A DNA stretch of 64,000 nt from Microlunatus kandeliicorticis (GCF_014137855.1 NZ_JACGWT010000001.1:682001-746000); one strand, 5' to 3'. Numbered from the stretch's first letter, positions 37,855 to 47,551 are shown. Made by a program: numbers and translations. The notes: generated by a model from the letters alone, not told the origin.

Positions 37855-39387
37855 ATGAGCGCTCCCGCCACCGCCCGCGCCGTCCTCGACCTCGACGTCC
37901 CCGGGCCGGTGCTCAGCAGGCACCTCTACGGGCACTTCGCCGAGCACCTGGGCGGCTGCATCTACGGCGGCTTCTACGTCGGCCCGGAGTCCGAGATCCC
38001 CAACCAGGACGGGATCCGGCTCGACGTGGTGGAGGCGCTCCGCGAGCTCGGCATCCCCAACCTGCGGTGGCCGGGCGGCTGCTTCGCCGACGAGTACCAC
38101 TGGAAGGACGGCGTCGGTCCGAAGCAGGACCGGCCCCGCATGATCAACACCCACTGGGGTGACGTCGAGGAGAACAACCACTTCGGCACCCACGAGTTCA
38201 TGGCGCTCTGCGAGCTGTTGGGCGCCGATCCCTACATCACCGGCAACCTGGGCAGCGGGACGGTCGCCGAGATGAGCGAGTGGGTGGAGTACCTGACCCG
38301 CGACGGCGACAGCCCGATGGTCCGGGCCCGCCGCGCCAACGGCCGCGAGGATCCCTGGCGGGTGCCGTTCTGGGGGCTGGGCAACGAGTCCTGGGGGTGC
38401 GGCGGCAACCAGCGCGCCGAGGCCTACGCCGACCTGGCCCGCCAGTACGCGACCTACTGCCGCGACCACGGCGACAACCGGCTGTACAAGATCGCCGTCG
38501 GTCCCGACCAGGACGACTACCACTGGACCGAGACGCTGATGAAGGCGGTCGGGACGCTCGGCTGCTCACGGAACCCGCGCGGCTACTTCCAGGCCATCGC
38601 GCTGCACATGTACACGGTGCTCGGCAGCTGGGAGCACAAGGGCAGCGCCACCGCGTTCGACACCGACGACTACTACGCCACGCTGGTCAGGGCCGCCCGG
38701 ATGGACGAGCTGATCACCCGGCACAGCTCGATCATGGACTGCTACGACCCCGGCCGCCAGGTCGGTCTGGTGGTCGACGAGTGGGGCACCTGGTGGGACG
38801 TCGAGCCCGGCACCAACCCGGGTTTCCTGTACCAGCAGAACACCCTGCGCGACGCCCTGGTCGCCGGGCTGCACTTCGACATCTTCCACGCCCACGCCGA
38901 GCGGGTGGTGATGGCCAACATCGCGCAGACGGTCAACGTGCTCCAGGCGATGCTGCTCACCGACCCCGCGACCAACGCCCTGGTCCGGACGCCGACCTTC
39001 CACGTGTTCGCGATGAACCGCGGCCACCACGACGCCACCCGGCTGCGGACCGCGCTGGTCGAGGGCCCGGACGCCCGCCCGGTGGGGGAGGGCAGCCTCG
39101 ACCTGGTCTCGCTGTCGGCCAGCCGCAAGGACGGCACCGCCCTGGTGTCGGTCAGCAACCTCGACGCAGACCGCGAGCTCGAGCTGGTCCTCGACGTCCG
39201 CGGCGGCGCGGTCGCCGGTCACACGGCCCGGGTGCTCACCGCGCCGACCCTGCAGACCCACAACACCGCCGAGCAGCCCGACGCCGTCGCCCCCACCGAG
39301 CTGACCACGGTCACCGACGATCCCCGCGGGCTGCGGGTCACCCTGCCCGCCCACTCCTTCGCCACCGTCTCCCTGACCCTGGCCTGA
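37855..39387 (+). CDS. alpha-L-arabinofuranosidase, GH51
   Basis: This 510-residue glycosidase removes terminal alpha-L-arabinofuranosyl groups from arabinan-type sugars. Family blocks are [34 protein letters not shown], and [21 protein letters not shown]. The acid/base is Glu178 in [11 protein letters not shown] and the nucleophile is Glu309 in [12 protein letters not shown]-terminal beta domain with [19 protein letters not shown] completes the two-domain layout. No signal peptide is visible, so it probably acts on imported oligosaccharides. ATG 37855 is the start. It follows treZ by 47 bases, and the two form a carbohydrate island within the conserved ribosomal region. Confidence 0.95.
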   Translation: MSAPATARAVLDLDVPGPVLSRHLYGHFAEHLGGCIYGGFYVGPESEIPNQDGIRLDVVEALRELGIPNLRWPGGCFADEYHWKDGVGPKQDRPRMINTHWGDVEENNHFGTHEFMALCELLGADPYITGNLGSGTVAEMSEWVEYLTRDGDSPMVRARRANGREDPWRVPFWGLGNESWGCGGNQRAEAYADLARQYATYCRDHGDNRLYKIAVGPDQDDYHWTETLMKAVGTLGCSRNPRGYFQAIALHMYTVLGSWEHKGSATAFDTDDYYATLVRAARMDELITRHSSIMDCYDPGRQVGLVVDEWGTWWDVEPGTNPGFLYQQNTLRDALVAGLHFDIFHAHAERVVMANIAQTVNVLQAMLLTDPATNALVRTPTFHVFAMNRGHHDATRLRTALVEGPDARPVGEGSLDLVSLSASRKDGTALVSVSNLDADRELELVLDVRGGAVAGHTARVLTAPTLQTHNTAEQPDAVAPTELTTVTDDPRGLRVTLPAHSFATVSLTLA

Positions 39388-39729
39388 CCACCCCACCCCC
39401 GTGCCCTGAGCCTGTCGAAGGGCGGGTAGGGCGCGCTTCGACAAGCTCAGCGCACGGATGCGCTTGCTCGCCCACGGTGCCCTGAGCCTGTCGAAGGGCG
39501 TCCCCATCCACGGTGCCCTGAGTCGACCCACCCGGTGCCCTGAGCCTGTCGAAGGGCAGGTAGGGGCGCGCTTCGACAGGCTCAGCGCACGGATGCGCTT
39601 CGACAAGCTCAGCGCACGGTGCGCCCCAGCTACGGCGCCCTGAGCCTGTCGAAGGGCGGGAAGAGCGCGCTTCGACAAGCTCAGCGCACGGAGGCTGGGA
39701 CCAGCTCAGCGCAGGGATGCGCGCGGGGC
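39388..39729. repeat. Cluster of CTTCGACARGCTCAG repeats in a gene-free stretch
   Basis: Between the convergent arabinofuranosidase and acyl-CoA ligase genes there is no gene. About nine copies occur in both orientations. CCCTGAGCCTGTCGAAGGGC is near 39404, 39480, 39540 and 39639. CGCTTCGACAAGCTCAGCGCACGG or its CAGG variant is near 39433, 39569, 39596 and 39668. Adjacent opposite copies can form stem-loops. This is the densest cluster of the repeat in the window. Confidence 0.85.
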
Positions 39730-41286
39730 TCAGCTCTCGCGGATCTCGATGGCGCGCTTGAGGATCTTGCCGGTCGGGCCCTTGGGCAGCTCGCCGAAGC
39801 GCACCACCCGCGGGTACTTGTAGGCGGCGATCCGGTCCCGGACGTAGTCACGGATCTCGTCCTCGGTGACCGCGGCGCCGGGACGCAGGGTGACCAGCGC
39901 GGCGATCTCCTCGCCGTGCACCGGGTGCGGGATGCCCAGCACCGCCGCCTCGACCACGTCGGGGTGCGCGTAGAGCACCTCCTCGACCTCGCGGGGGTAC
40001 ACGTTGAAGCCGTTGCGGATGATCATGTCCTTCTTGCGGTCGACGATGAAGAAGAAGCCGTCCTCGTCGCGCCGGGCCAGGTCGCCGCTGTGGAACCAGC
40101 CGTCGCGGATCGCCTCCGCGGTCGCCTCGGGTCGGCCCCAGTAGCCCTTCATCACGTTCTCGCCCCGGATTACGATCTCGCCGATCTCGCCGTCGGGGAC
40201 CTCGTGGTCCTCGGCGTCGACGACCCGCATCTCCACCCCGCGCACCGGCACCCCGATCGAGCCGGCCTTGGTCGGCCGGTCCGGGTGGTTGAAGGAGGCC
40301 ACCGGCGAGGTCTCGCTGAGCCCGTAGCCCTCGAGCAGCAGCACGTCGAAGGTCTTCTCGATCCCGTGCAGCACCTCGACCGGCAGCGAGGCCCCGCCGG
40401 AGGCGCAGATCTTCAGGCTCGAGGTGTCGAACCGCTGCGGGTCGGGCACGTGCAGCAGCGCGATGTACATCGTCGGCACGCCGAGGAAGACCGTCACCCG
40501 GTCGCGCTCGACGATCCGCAGCGCCTCCTCGCCGTCGAACTTCGGCAGCAGCGTCAGGCAGGCGCCGGCGAAGACCGCCGAGTTGAGCCCACAGGTCTGG
40601 CCGAAGACGTGGAACAACGGCAGCCCGCCGAACAGGACGTCGCCCGGCGCGGTGGTCATCAGCGTCTCGACGTTGGTCCGGACGTTGCTGCTGAGGTTGG
40701 CGTGGGTCAGCTCGGCGCCCTTGGGCTGGCCGGTGGTGCCCGAGGTGTAGAGGATCACCGCGGTGTCGTCGTCGGACCGCGGCTCGACCACGGTGACCGG
40801 CTCCTGCCGGCCGAGCTCGGCCTCGAAGGTGGCCGGGTCGATGACGATCACGTCGGTCCCGGTGTCGGCCGCCGCCTTGGCCGCCTCCTCGGCGAACATC
40901 CCGAAGACCACCGCGACCTTCGCTCCGGAGTCCCGCCAGGTGTAGGCGATCTCGCCCGCCTTGAGCAGCGGGTTCATCGGCACCACGATCGCGCCGAGAC
41001 GGAGCGCGGCGTAGTAGACGATCGGGAAGTGCACGACGTTGGGGATGATCACCGCCACCCGGTCGCCGGCCCGGATCCCGTGCGCCACCAGCAGCCCGGC
41101 GGCGCGTGCCGCGGCCGCGTCGAGCGCGGCATAGCTCAGCGTCACGTCGCCCTGGCGGATCGCGGGGTGGTCGGCGAGGTCGGCGGCGTGGCCGCGCAGC
41201 CACTCGGCGATGTTGGCCGAAGCGGGCGCTGTGGCCGCAGCATCCTCGATCTCGGGATCGGTGGGCCGGGCAGACGACAGTGTCAT
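39730..41286 (-). CDS. long-chain fatty acid-CoA ligase (acyl-activating enzyme)
   Basis: This 518-residue adenylating enzyme activates a carboxylic acid to an acyl-AMP and then acyl-CoA. Motif A5/P-loop is AVILYTSGTTGQPKGAELTH; motif A3 VLLLEGYGLSETSPV; motif A8 GWFHSGDLARRDEDGF and FIVDRKKDMIIRNGFNVYP; the catalytic Lys is in LPKGPTGKILKRAI. The chain length of the substrate cannot be read from the sequence; the annotation long-chain is by family. ATG 41286 is the start. It lies divergent from the aminotransferase gene. Confidence 0.92.
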   Translation of the reverse strand: MTLSSARPTDPEIEDAAATAPASANIAEWLRGHAADLADHPAIRQGDVTLSYAALDAAAARAAGLLVAHGIRAGDRVAVIIPNVVHFPIVYYAALRLGAIVVPMNPLLKAGEIAYTWRDSGAKVAVVFGMFAEEAAKAAADTGTDVIVIDPATFEAELGRQEPVTVVEPRSDDDTAVILYTSGTTGQPKGAELTHANLSSNVRTNVETLMTTAPGDVLFGGLPLFHVFGQTCGLNSAVFAGACLTLLPKFDGEEALRIVERDRVTVFLGVPTMYIALLHVPDPQRFDTSSLKICASGGASLPVEVLHGIEKTFDVLLLEGYGLSETSPVASFNHPDRPTKAGSIGVPVRGVEMRVVDAEDHEVPDGEIGEIVIRGENVMKGYWGRPEATAEAIRDGWFHSGDLARRDEDGFFFIVDRKKDMIIRNGFNVYPREVEEVLYAHPDVVEAAVLGIPHPVHGEEIAALVTLRPGAAVTEDEIRDYVRDRIAAYKYPRVVRFGELPKGPTGKILKRAIEIRES

Positions 41287-41417
41287 GGCCCGAGGGTAGA
41301 ACCCCGTTCCACCCCCTGTCAGCCGGTCGCGCGCGCCGACCCGGCGCGCCCGTCCGGCCCCTGGCAGCGGGCTGTTCGGCAGTTCGGCCGCCGGGTCGGT
41401 CCCGTTACGCTGGCCCC

Positions 41418-42743
41418 GTGCTCTCCGAACTCTCCCGCGACCAGCTGACCGAGCTGCACGGCTCGCTCCGGGCCGGCTACGACGAGCTCCGCGGCCGGGG
41501 TCTGAGCCTCGACCTGACCCGCGGCAAGCCGAGCGCGCAGCAGCTCGACCTGAGCAACGGGCTGCTCGAGCTCCCAGGCCCCGGGGTCTACCGCGACGCC
41601 GCGGGCACCGACCTGCGCAACTACGGCGGGCTCACCGGGCTGCCCGAGCTGCGGGCCATCTTCGGCGAGCTGCTCAACCTCGACCCCGGCCTGCTGGTCG
41701 CGGCCAACAACTCGAGCCTCGCGGTGATGCACGACAGCCTCGTGTTCAGCCTGCTGCATGGCCCGGTCGGCGCCGAGCGGCCGTGGAAGGACCAGCCGGT
41801 CACCTTCCTGTGCCCGACCCCGGGCTACGACCGGCACTTCGCGCTGACCGACAGCCTGGGCATCCGGATGGTGCCGGTCGGCATCGGCCCGGACGGCCCG
41901 GACGTCGACGAGATCGCCCGCCTGGTGGCCGACGACCCCAGCGTCAAGGGGCTGTGGGCCGTCCCGACCTACGCCAACCCGACCGGCGCCGTCTACACCC
42001 CGGAGGTGGTCCGGGCCCTGGTCTCGATGCCCACCGCGGCACCCGACTTCCGGATCCTCTGGGACAACGCCTACGCGCTGCACCACCTGACCGACCGGGA
42101 GATCACCCCGGTCGACGTGCTCGGGCTGGCCGCCGAGGCCGGCCACCCGGACCGGGTGTTCGGGTACGCGTCGACCTCGAAGATCACCTTCGCCGGCGGC
42201 GGGGTGGCCTTCTTCGCCGCCTCGAAGGCCAACCTCGACTGGTACCTGGCCCACCTGGGCAAGCGCACCATCGGCCCGGACAAGATCAACCAGCTGCGCC
42301 ACGTGCTCTTCTTCGGCGACGCCGAGGGCGTCCGGTCGCTGATGCGCCGGCACCGCGGCCTGATCGCGGAGAAGTTCGCGGTGGTCGACCGGGTGCTGTC
42401 GGAGCGGCTCGGTGAGCACGGGGTGGCCCACTGGACCGAGCCCGAGGGCGGCTACTTCATCAGTCTCGACGTGGCCGACCACACCGCCACCCGGGTGGTG
42501 GCGCTGTGCAAGGAGGCCGGGATCGCGATGACGCCGGCCGGCTCGGCGTTCCCCTACGGCCGGGACCCGCGGGACCGGAACATCCGGATCGCCCCGACCT
42601 TCCCGCCGCTCGACCAGGTCGCCGCGGCGATCGACGGGCTGGCCACCTGCGTGCTGCTGGCTGCGGTCGAGGCCCGGCTGGCGGGCGACGGTCAGGACGC
42701 CGGCAGCGACCGCGAGGAGGTCGTCGGCTCGACCTCCCGGTGA
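41418..42743 (+). CDS. aspartate aminotransferase-like enzyme (subgroup Ic)
   Basis: This 441-residue pyridoxal phosphate enzyme matches the actinobacterial aspartate aminotransferase subgroup Ic (PF12897 type). The PLP Lys is Lys255 in YASTSKITFAGGG. Other blocks are LTRGKPSAQQLDLSNGLLEL, NYGGLTGLPELRAIFGELL, FLCPTPGYDRHFALTDSLGI, and VPTYANPTGAVYTPEVVRAL. EPEGGYFISLDVADHTA and RNIRIAPTFPP form the C-terminal domain. The predicted reaction is aspartate and 2-oxoglutarate to oxaloacetate and glutamate. GTG 41418 is the start; a longer upstream frame lacks conserved sequence. It is directly before tRNA-Trp. Confidence 0.9.
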   Translation: MLSELSRDQLTELHGSLRAGYDELRGRGLSLDLTRGKPSAQQLDLSNGLLELPGPGVYRDAAGTDLRNYGGLTGLPELRAIFGELLNLDPGLLVAANNSSLAVMHDSLVFSLLHGPVGAERPWKDQPVTFLCPTPGYDRHFALTDSLGIRMVPVGIGPDGPDVDEIARLVADDPSVKGLWAVPTYANPTGAVYTPEVVRALVSMPTAAPDFRILWDNAYALHHLTDREITPVDVLGLAAEAGHPDRVFGYASTSKITFAGGGVAFFAASKANLDWYLAHLGKRTIGPDKINQLRHVLFFGDAEGVRSLMRRHRGLIAEKFAVVDRVLSERLGEHGVAHWTEPEGGYFISLDVADHTATRVVALCKEAGIAMTPAGSAFPYGRDPRDRNIRIAPTFPPLDQVAAAIDGLATCVLLAAVEARLAGDGQDAGSDREEVVGSTSR

Positions 42744-42855
42744 CGGTCGGTTCGACGCAGGTGGGTCGTCTGCGTACAATCGAATGCTTGGTGGCACCAC
42801 CACGGCTGGGCCGCGCCCGCGATCCGGGCTCGGGCGGCCGCAGGAGTGGCACCGA

Positions 42856-42928
42856 AGGGCAATAGCTCAACTGGCAGAGCATCGGTCTCCAAAACCGAAG
42901 GTTGGGGGTTCAAGTCCCTCTTGCCCTG
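42856..42928 (+). tRNA. tRNA-Trp (CCA)
   Basis: A 73-base cloverleaf: acceptor AGGGCAA (42856-42862) pairs with TTGCCCT (42921-42927). The anticodon stem CGGT/ACCG encloses CTCCAAA, anticodon CCA. The T arm is GGGGG-TTCAAGT-CCCTC. The position just before secE is the conserved actinobacterial one. CCA is not encoded. Confidence 0.97.
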
Positions 42929-43022
42929 CAGGAACCGGACGGGTGCCGTCCGGGCCGGAGTTCGACGAGCGAGACGGGATGCAGCACAGCCGGTCTCGAC
43001 CGAGGTGACAGGAAAGGTCAGC

Positions 43023-43616
43023 GTGGCAGACAGGGACGAGCGGGAGTCGGCGGACGAGTCGACGCCTGCTCACCAGCCCGAGCAGCCGACCGACCGCTCC
43101 GACGAGGAGGCCCTCGCCGAGCACGTGGCGCCCGACGACGCGCGCGAGCCGACCGTGGAGGAGCTCGAGCAGCTGCTCCAGGCCGACGACAGCGGGGCCG
43201 ATGACACCGGTGACGGCCGGGTCCGCGACGCCGACGCGAGCGACCCCGACGACGGCTCCGGGGACGACTCGGGGGACGACCTGGTCAGCGTGGGGGCCGC
43301 TCCGGCGGGCCGCACCCGGTCGGCGTCCGCGGAGGGCGACACCGCCCGCACCGAGGACGGCGGCGCCGGCAAGGCCCGCGGCAAGAAGGACAAGGCGACC
43401 CCTCGGCAGAAGCGCGAGGTGGAGAAGCGCAAGCGGACCACCCCGGTCTCCTTCACCAAGGAGGCGGTCGGCGAGCTGCGCAAGGTCGTCTACCCGACCG
43501 GCTCGCAGCTCGGCAACTACTTCGTCGTGGTGCTGGTCTTCGTCCTCGTCATCGTGGCCTTCGTCTACCTGCTCGACCTGGGCTTCGGGTGGGCGATCGT
43601 GAAGATCTTCGGGTAG
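43023..43616 (+). CDS. secE: preprotein translocase subunit SecE with acidic N-terminal extension
   Basis: This 197-residue protein contains the small SecE core in its last 60 residues: KRTTPVSFTKEAVGELRKVVY then YPTGSQLGNYFVVVLV, with one membrane segment at about 166-186. SecE clamps SecY and is part of the SecYEG export channel. Residues 1-130 are a long acidic and Ser/Asp-rich extension (for example DDSGADDTGDG and DDGSGDDSGDD) before a Lys-rich linker (GKARGKKDKATPRQKREVEK). Typical SecE is 60-120 residues, or about 160 in mycobacteria. GTG 43023 is 5 bases after GGAAAGG. nusG follows at 43734 and has a similar acidic extension. Confidence 0.95.
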   Translation: MADRDERESADESTPAHQPEQPTDRSDEEALAEHVAPDDAREPTVEELEQLLQADDSGADDTGDGRVRDADASDPDDGSGDDSGDDLVSVGAAPAGRTRSASAEGDTARTEDGGAGKARGKKDKATPRQKREVEKRKRTTPVSFTKEAVGELRKVVYPTGSQLGNYFVVVLVFVLVIVAFVYLLDLGFGWAIVKIFG

Positions 43617-43733
43617 GCCGGAGCACACGACGCCGACCGGCTCCGGCCGGTCCGGGTGGCGCCGATGACGCCCTGGAAGATTTCGAACGCAGCGAGCGCC
43701 TGCCGGCGCTCCGGACGACAGTGGAGATGACGA

Positions 43734-44783
43734 GTGTCTGAGAACGCACCGGCCGCCGACGCGCCGCGTGGTGACGAGGCAGAGGACCGGGTGACCGAGG
43801 TGCACACCGAGCCGGCCGACGTGACCGCCGGCGCGGTCCAGGAGCACGACTACGCGCACGCGGTGGGTGCCGAGGACGACGCGGCCGCCGAGCCGGAGAT
43901 CGACCTCGACGCGATCCGCGACCAGCTCCGCGGCGACGAGGGCGACTCCGCCGCCCCGGCCGCGCAGGCCGACGAGCCCGAGCGCGACTTCGAGATCGAC
44001 CTCGGCAGCGGCTCCTACAGCTCGCGGGACACCGAGGACGACGTCGACATCGACCTCGACTTCACCAGCCGCACCGAGCCGGAGGCCGAGGAGGACGAGG
44101 GCGGTATCAACCTCGACTTCGACGCCGAGCCGGAGGAGGACGAGGACGAGGAGGACGCCGAGGCCGACACCGCCGAGGCCGACGCGCTCGAGGCCTTCCG
44201 CACCGAGCTGCGGAGCAAGTTCGGCGACTGGTACGTGGTGCACACCTACTCCGGGATGGAGAACCGGGTGCTGCAGAACCTCGAGAACCGGGTGTCCTCG
44301 CTCAACATGGAGGACTTCATCTACGAGATCGTGGTCCCCACCGAGGAGGTCACCGAGATCCGCAACGGCCAGCGCAAGCAGGTCCGGCGGACGGTGCTCC
44401 CCGGCTACGTGCTGGTCCGGATGGACCTCACCGACGAGTCCTGGTCGACCGTGCGGCACACGCCGTCGGTCACCGGCTTCGTCGGCCACTCCAACCAGCC
44501 GGTGCCGCTGAGCCTCGACGAGGTCGAGAAGATGCTCGCCCCGGCCGTGATCGCCAAGGTCGCCGCCGGCAAGGAGGGCGGGACGACCCGGCGCAAGAAG
44601 AAGGTCGAGGTCGCCGACTTCGCCCCCGGAGACTCGGTCATGGTGGTCGACGGCCCGTTCGCGGGCGTGCACGCCACCATCACCGAGATCAACACCAACA
44701 GCCAGCGGCTCAAGGCGCTGGTCGAGATCCTCGGCCGGGAGACCCCGGTCGACCTGACCTTCCCGCAGATCCAGAAGGTCTGA
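43734..44783 (+). CDS. nusG: transcription termination/antitermination factor NusG with repeat-bearing acidic extension
   Basis: NusG binds RNA polymerase and links it to ribosomes or Rho. The NGN domain begins at about residue 164 with GDWYVVHTYSGMENRVLQNL, and the KOW domain is near 298-325 (FAPGDSVMVVDGPFAGVHAT). The first 160 residues are highly acidic and hold four short motifs: EIDLDAI (55-61), FEIDLGS (86-92), VDIDLDF (104-110) and GINLDFD (124-130). Normal NusG has about 180 residues in E. coli and up to about 300 in actinobacteria. GTG 43734 is the start. The gene is between secE and rplK, the conserved place. Confidence 0.96.
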   Translation: MSENAPAADAPRGDEAEDRVTEVHTEPADVTAGAVQEHDYAHAVGAEDDAAAEPEIDLDAIRDQLRGDEGDSAAPAAQADEPERDFEIDLGSGSYSSRDTEDDVDIDLDFTSRTEPEAEEDEGGINLDFDAEPEEDEDEEDAEADTAEADALEAFRTELRSKFGDWYVVHTYSGMENRVLQNLENRVSSLNMEDFIYEIVVPTEEVTEIRNGQRKQVRRTVLPGYVLVRMDLTDESWSTVRHTPSVTGFVGHSNQPVPLSLDEVEKMLAPAVIAKVAAGKEGGTTRRKKKVEVADFAPGDSVMVVDGPFAGVHATITEINTNSQRLKALVEILGRETPVDLTFPQIQKV

Positions 44784-44841
44784 CCGCACGAGTCCCGCGC
44801 GCCGAACGCGGGGCGGAACCACACAGTAAGGACCCGAAACA

Positions 44842-45273
44842 ATGCCACCCAAGAAGAAGGTCGCGGCCCTGGTCAAGGTCGCGCTCAAGGCCGGTGCCGC
44901 CACTCCGGCTCCGCCGGTCGGTACCGCGCTCGGCCCGCACGGCGTCAACATCATGGAGTTCTGCAAGGCCTACAACGCGGCCACCGAGGCGCAGCGCGGG
45001 CAGGTGATCCCGGTCGAGATCACCATCTACGAGGACCGCAGCTTCACCTTCGTCACCAAGACGCCGCCGGCGGCCGAGCTGATCAAGGCGGCCGCGGGGA
45101 TCAGCAAGGGTGCGGGCAACCCGCTCAAGGACAAGGTCGGTCGGATCACCGCCGCCCAGGTCCGCGAGATCGCCACCACCAAGCTGCCCGACCTCAACGC
45201 CAACGACGTCGAGGGCGCGATGAAGATCGTCGAGGGCACCGCCCGGTCGATGGGCGTCACCGTCGACAAGTGA
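44842..45273 (+). CDS. rplK: 50S ribosomal protein L11
   Basis: This 143-residue ribosomal protein forms the stalk base around the GTPase centre. It begins [20 protein letters not shown] and has the N-terminal motif [19 protein letters not shown], followed by the C-terminal RNA-binding domain ([20 protein letters not shown]). The length is normal. ATG 44842 follows TAAGGA. It is cotranscribed with rplA, which follows after 101 bases. Confidence 0.98.
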   Translation: MPPKKKVAALVKVALKAGAATPAPPVGTALGPHGVNIMEFCKAYNAATEAQRGQVIPVEITIYEDRSFTFVTKTPPAAELIKAAAGISKGAGNPLKDKVGRITAAQVREIATTKLPDLNANDVEGAMKIVEGTARSMGVTVDK

Positions 45274-45374
45274 CCCGCTGACCAGCGCGTCACACCACAC
45301 AGCACACCCGTGGCAGGGCCGGCGCGGCCCGGACCACACCTGGTGACCCCCCGGGGTCGAGAGAGGAACCAGAC

Positions 45375-46085
45375 ATGAAGCGCAGCAAGTCCTACCGGGC
45401 GGCGGCCGAGAAGGTCGACGCCGACAAGCTCCACACCCCCGCCGAGGCGGTGGGCATCGTCAAGGCGAACGCGTCGGCGAAGTTCGACGAGACCCTCGAC
45501 GTGGCCATCCGGCTCGGCGTCGATCCGCGCAAGGCCGACCAGATGGTCCGCGGCACGGTCAACCTGCCCAACGGCACCGGCAAGACGGCACGGGTCCTCG
45601 TCTTCGCCACCGGTGACCGCGCGCAGCAGGCCCTCGACGCCGGGGCCGACGAGGTCGGTTCCGACGACCTGGTCGAAAAGATCCAGGGCGGCTACCTCGA
45701 CTTCGACGCCGTGGTCGCCACCCCGGACATGATGGGCAAGATCGGCCGGCTCGGTCGGGTGCTCGGGCCGCGCGGCCTGATGCCGAACCCCAAGACCGGC
45801 ACCGTGACGATGGACGTGGCCAAGGCGGTCACCGACATCAAGGGCGGCAAGATCGAGTTCCGGGTCGACCGGCACGCGAACCTGCACTTCATCATCGGCA
45901 AGGCGTCCTTCACCGACGAGCAGCTGCAGCAGAACTACTTCGCGGCGCTCGACGAGGTGCAGCGGCTCAAGCCGAGCGCCTCGAAGGGCCGCTACATGCG
46001 GAAGATCACCATCTCCTCCACGATGGGGCCGGGTGTGCAGGTCGACCCGACCAAGTTCCGCGCCGAGGCCGAGCAGCCCGCCTGA
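45375..46085 (+). CDS. rplA: 50S ribosomal protein L1
   Basis: This 236-residue protein binds 23S rRNA at the L1 stalk and usually represses its own operon by binding the mRNA. Visible blocks are [58 protein letters not shown] and [20 protein letters not shown]. The length is normal. ATG 45375 follows GAGAGGAA. A perfect 20-bp stem-loop at 46122-46165 ends the operon. Confidence 0.98.
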   Translation: MKRSKSYRAAAEKVDADKLHTPAEAVGIVKANASAKFDETLDVAIRLGVDPRKADQMVRGTVNLPNGTGKTARVLVFATGDRAQQALDAGADEVGSDDLVEKIQGGYLDFDAVVATPDMMGKIGRLGRVLGPRGLMPNPKTGTVTMDVAKAVTDIKGGKIEFRVDRHANLHFIIGKASFTDEQLQQNYFAALDEVQRLKPSASKGRYMRKITISSTMGPGVQVDPTKFRAEAEQPA

Positions 46086-46121
46086 GGTCCGACCTCACGC
46101 CGCCAGTCGCACCCCGCACAG

Positions 46122-46165
46122 ACGCCGACGGCCCGGGAAGCATCCGCTTCCCGGGCCGTCGGCGT
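46122..46165. terminator. Perfect 20-bp stem-loop after rplA
   Basis: The 20 bases 46122-46141 pair perfectly with 46146-46165 around a 4-base ATCC loop. TTTCTG follows on the plus strand. It lies between convergent rplA and an MFS gene and probably ends transcription from both sides. Confidence 0.9.
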
Positions 46166-46189
46166 TTCTGCGCGTGGCGAGCGGATGCC

Positions 46190-47551
46190 TCAGGCGCGGA
46201 CCGCCTCGGTCGCCGGTGCGTGGTTCTCCTCGAGCTCCTCGGTGACCTCCTCGAGTTCCTCGGTGACCTCCTCGAGTTCCTCGGTGACCTCCTGGTCGTT
46301 GCCCGCGTTCGCGCCGCTGATCAGCCGGTGCGCGGTCATCGCCACCAGCATCCCGGCGAACACCGCCGCACCGCCGATCGCGAACGGCAGCGCGTCGCCG
46401 TAGCGGGCGGCCAGCAGGCCGGCGACGAACGGGGCGATGCCACCGCCGATGAACCGGACGAAGCTGTACGCGGCCGAGGCGGTCGGCCGGGGGACCGGGG
46501 CGACCAGCATCACCGTGGCGGTGACCAGGGTGTTGTTCATGCCGATGAACGCGCCGCTGAGGATGACGCAGAGCATCACCACCCACGGGGTCTGGACGAA
46601 CACGGCGATCGCGGCAACGTCGATCGACATCAGGAACAGCGTCAGGTAGAGCGAGCGGGCGGTCCCGATCGCCTTCTGCGCCCGCGGCGCGACGAACACC
46701 GCGAAGATCGCCACCAGCACGCCCCAGCCGAAGAAGACGAACCCGAGCTGGTGGACGCCGACCTTCATCGGGTACGGCGCGTAACCCAGGATCGTGAAGA
46801 AGCCCCAGTTGTAGAGCAGCGCGGTCAGCGAGACGGTCAGCAGGCCGCGGTAGCGCAGCGCCTTGAGCGGGGCGCTGATCCGCGCCTTCTCGGCCGGCGG
46901 CGGGGTCGGCTGCAGCAGCGTGGTGACCAGGACCAGCGCGATGGCCATCAGGGTGGCCACCCCGAAGAACGGGCCGCGCCAGCTGATCCCGCCGAGCAGA
47001 CCGCCGACCAGCGGGCCGAGCGCGATGCCCAGGCCGAGGGCGGCCTCGTAGAGGATGATCGCGCCCTCGAACCCGCCGCTGGCCGCGCCGACGATGACGG
47101 CCAGCGAGGTGGCGATGAACAGGGCGTTGCCGAGGCCCCAGCCGGCCCGGAAGCCGATGATGCCGCTGACGCCGCTGGACAGCCCGGCGAGGGCGCTGAA
47201 GACCACGATGATGACCAGCCCGGTGATCAGGGTCTTCTTGGCCCCGATCCGGCTGGACACCCAGCCGGTGATCAGCATGGCCACCGAGGTGACCAGCAGA
47301 TAGCTGGTGAACAGCAGCGAGATCTGCGCCGGGGTGGCGTCCAGCTGGCTGGCCATGGTGGGCAGGATCGGGTCGACCAGGCCGATGCCCATGAAGGACA
47401 CCACGCAGGCGAAGGCGACCGCCCAGACCGAGGTCGGCTGGTCGAGCAGCCCGCCCCGGCGTCGGCCGGTGGCCGGTCCGACGGTCTCCGGGTCGGGAAC
47501 CAGGGCGTGCCGCGGCTGGTGGGTGGTGTGGTGGTCGGAGACGGTGCTCAC
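46190..47551 (-). CDS. MFS drug/metabolite exporter with acidic C-terminal repeats
   Basis: This 453-residue transporter has 12 membrane segments. The first is VWAVAFACVVSFMGIGLVDP, and loop 2-3 has the MFS motif A-like GWVSSRIGAKKTLITG. It is preceded by a cytoplasmic His-rich start (SDHHTTHQPRHA). The C-terminus carries three 7-residue repeats EVTEELE, then ENHAPATEAVRA, which should be cytoplasmic. The repeats are 21-bp units in the DNA (46229-46291). The gene is directly downstream of, and overlaps by 4 bases, the MarR gene (GTG 47551), which most likely controls it. Exported compound unknown. Confidence 0.9.
   Translation of the reverse strand: MSTVSDHHTTHQPRHALVPDPETVGPATGRRRGGLLDQPTSVWAVAFACVVSFMGIGLVDPILPTMASQLDATPAQISLLFTSYLLVTSVAMLITGWVSSRIGAKKTLITGLVIIVVFSALAGLSSGVSGIIGFRAGWGLGNALFIATSLAVIVGAASGGFEGAIILYEAALGLGIALGPLVGGLLGGISWRGPFFGVATLMAIALVLVTTLLQPTPPPAEKARISAPLKALRYRGLLTVSLTALLYNWGFFTILGYAPYPMKVGVHQLGFVFFGWGVLVAIFAVFVAPRAQKAIGTARSLYLTLFLMSIDVAAIAVFVQTPWVVMLCVILSGAFIGMNNTLVTATVMLVAPVPRPTASAAYSFVRFIGGGIAPFVAGLLAARYGDALPFAIGGAAVFAGMLVAMTAHRLISGANAGNDQEVTEELEEVTEELEEVTEELEENHAPATEAVRA
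46229..46291. repeat. Three 21-bp tandem repeats in an MFS gene
   Basis: Units of CTCGAGTTCCTCGGTGACCTC (the first has CTCGAGCTCC) at 46229-46249, 46250-46270 and 46271-46291. They are in frame and encode EVTEELE on the minus strand, so copy-number changes would alter protein length but not frame. Confidence 0.95.

Noticed and set aside
39388-39729. CRISPR-like array
   Set aside because: The repeats are short, in both orientations and irregularly spaced; there are no unique spacers of constant length and no cas genes in the window.
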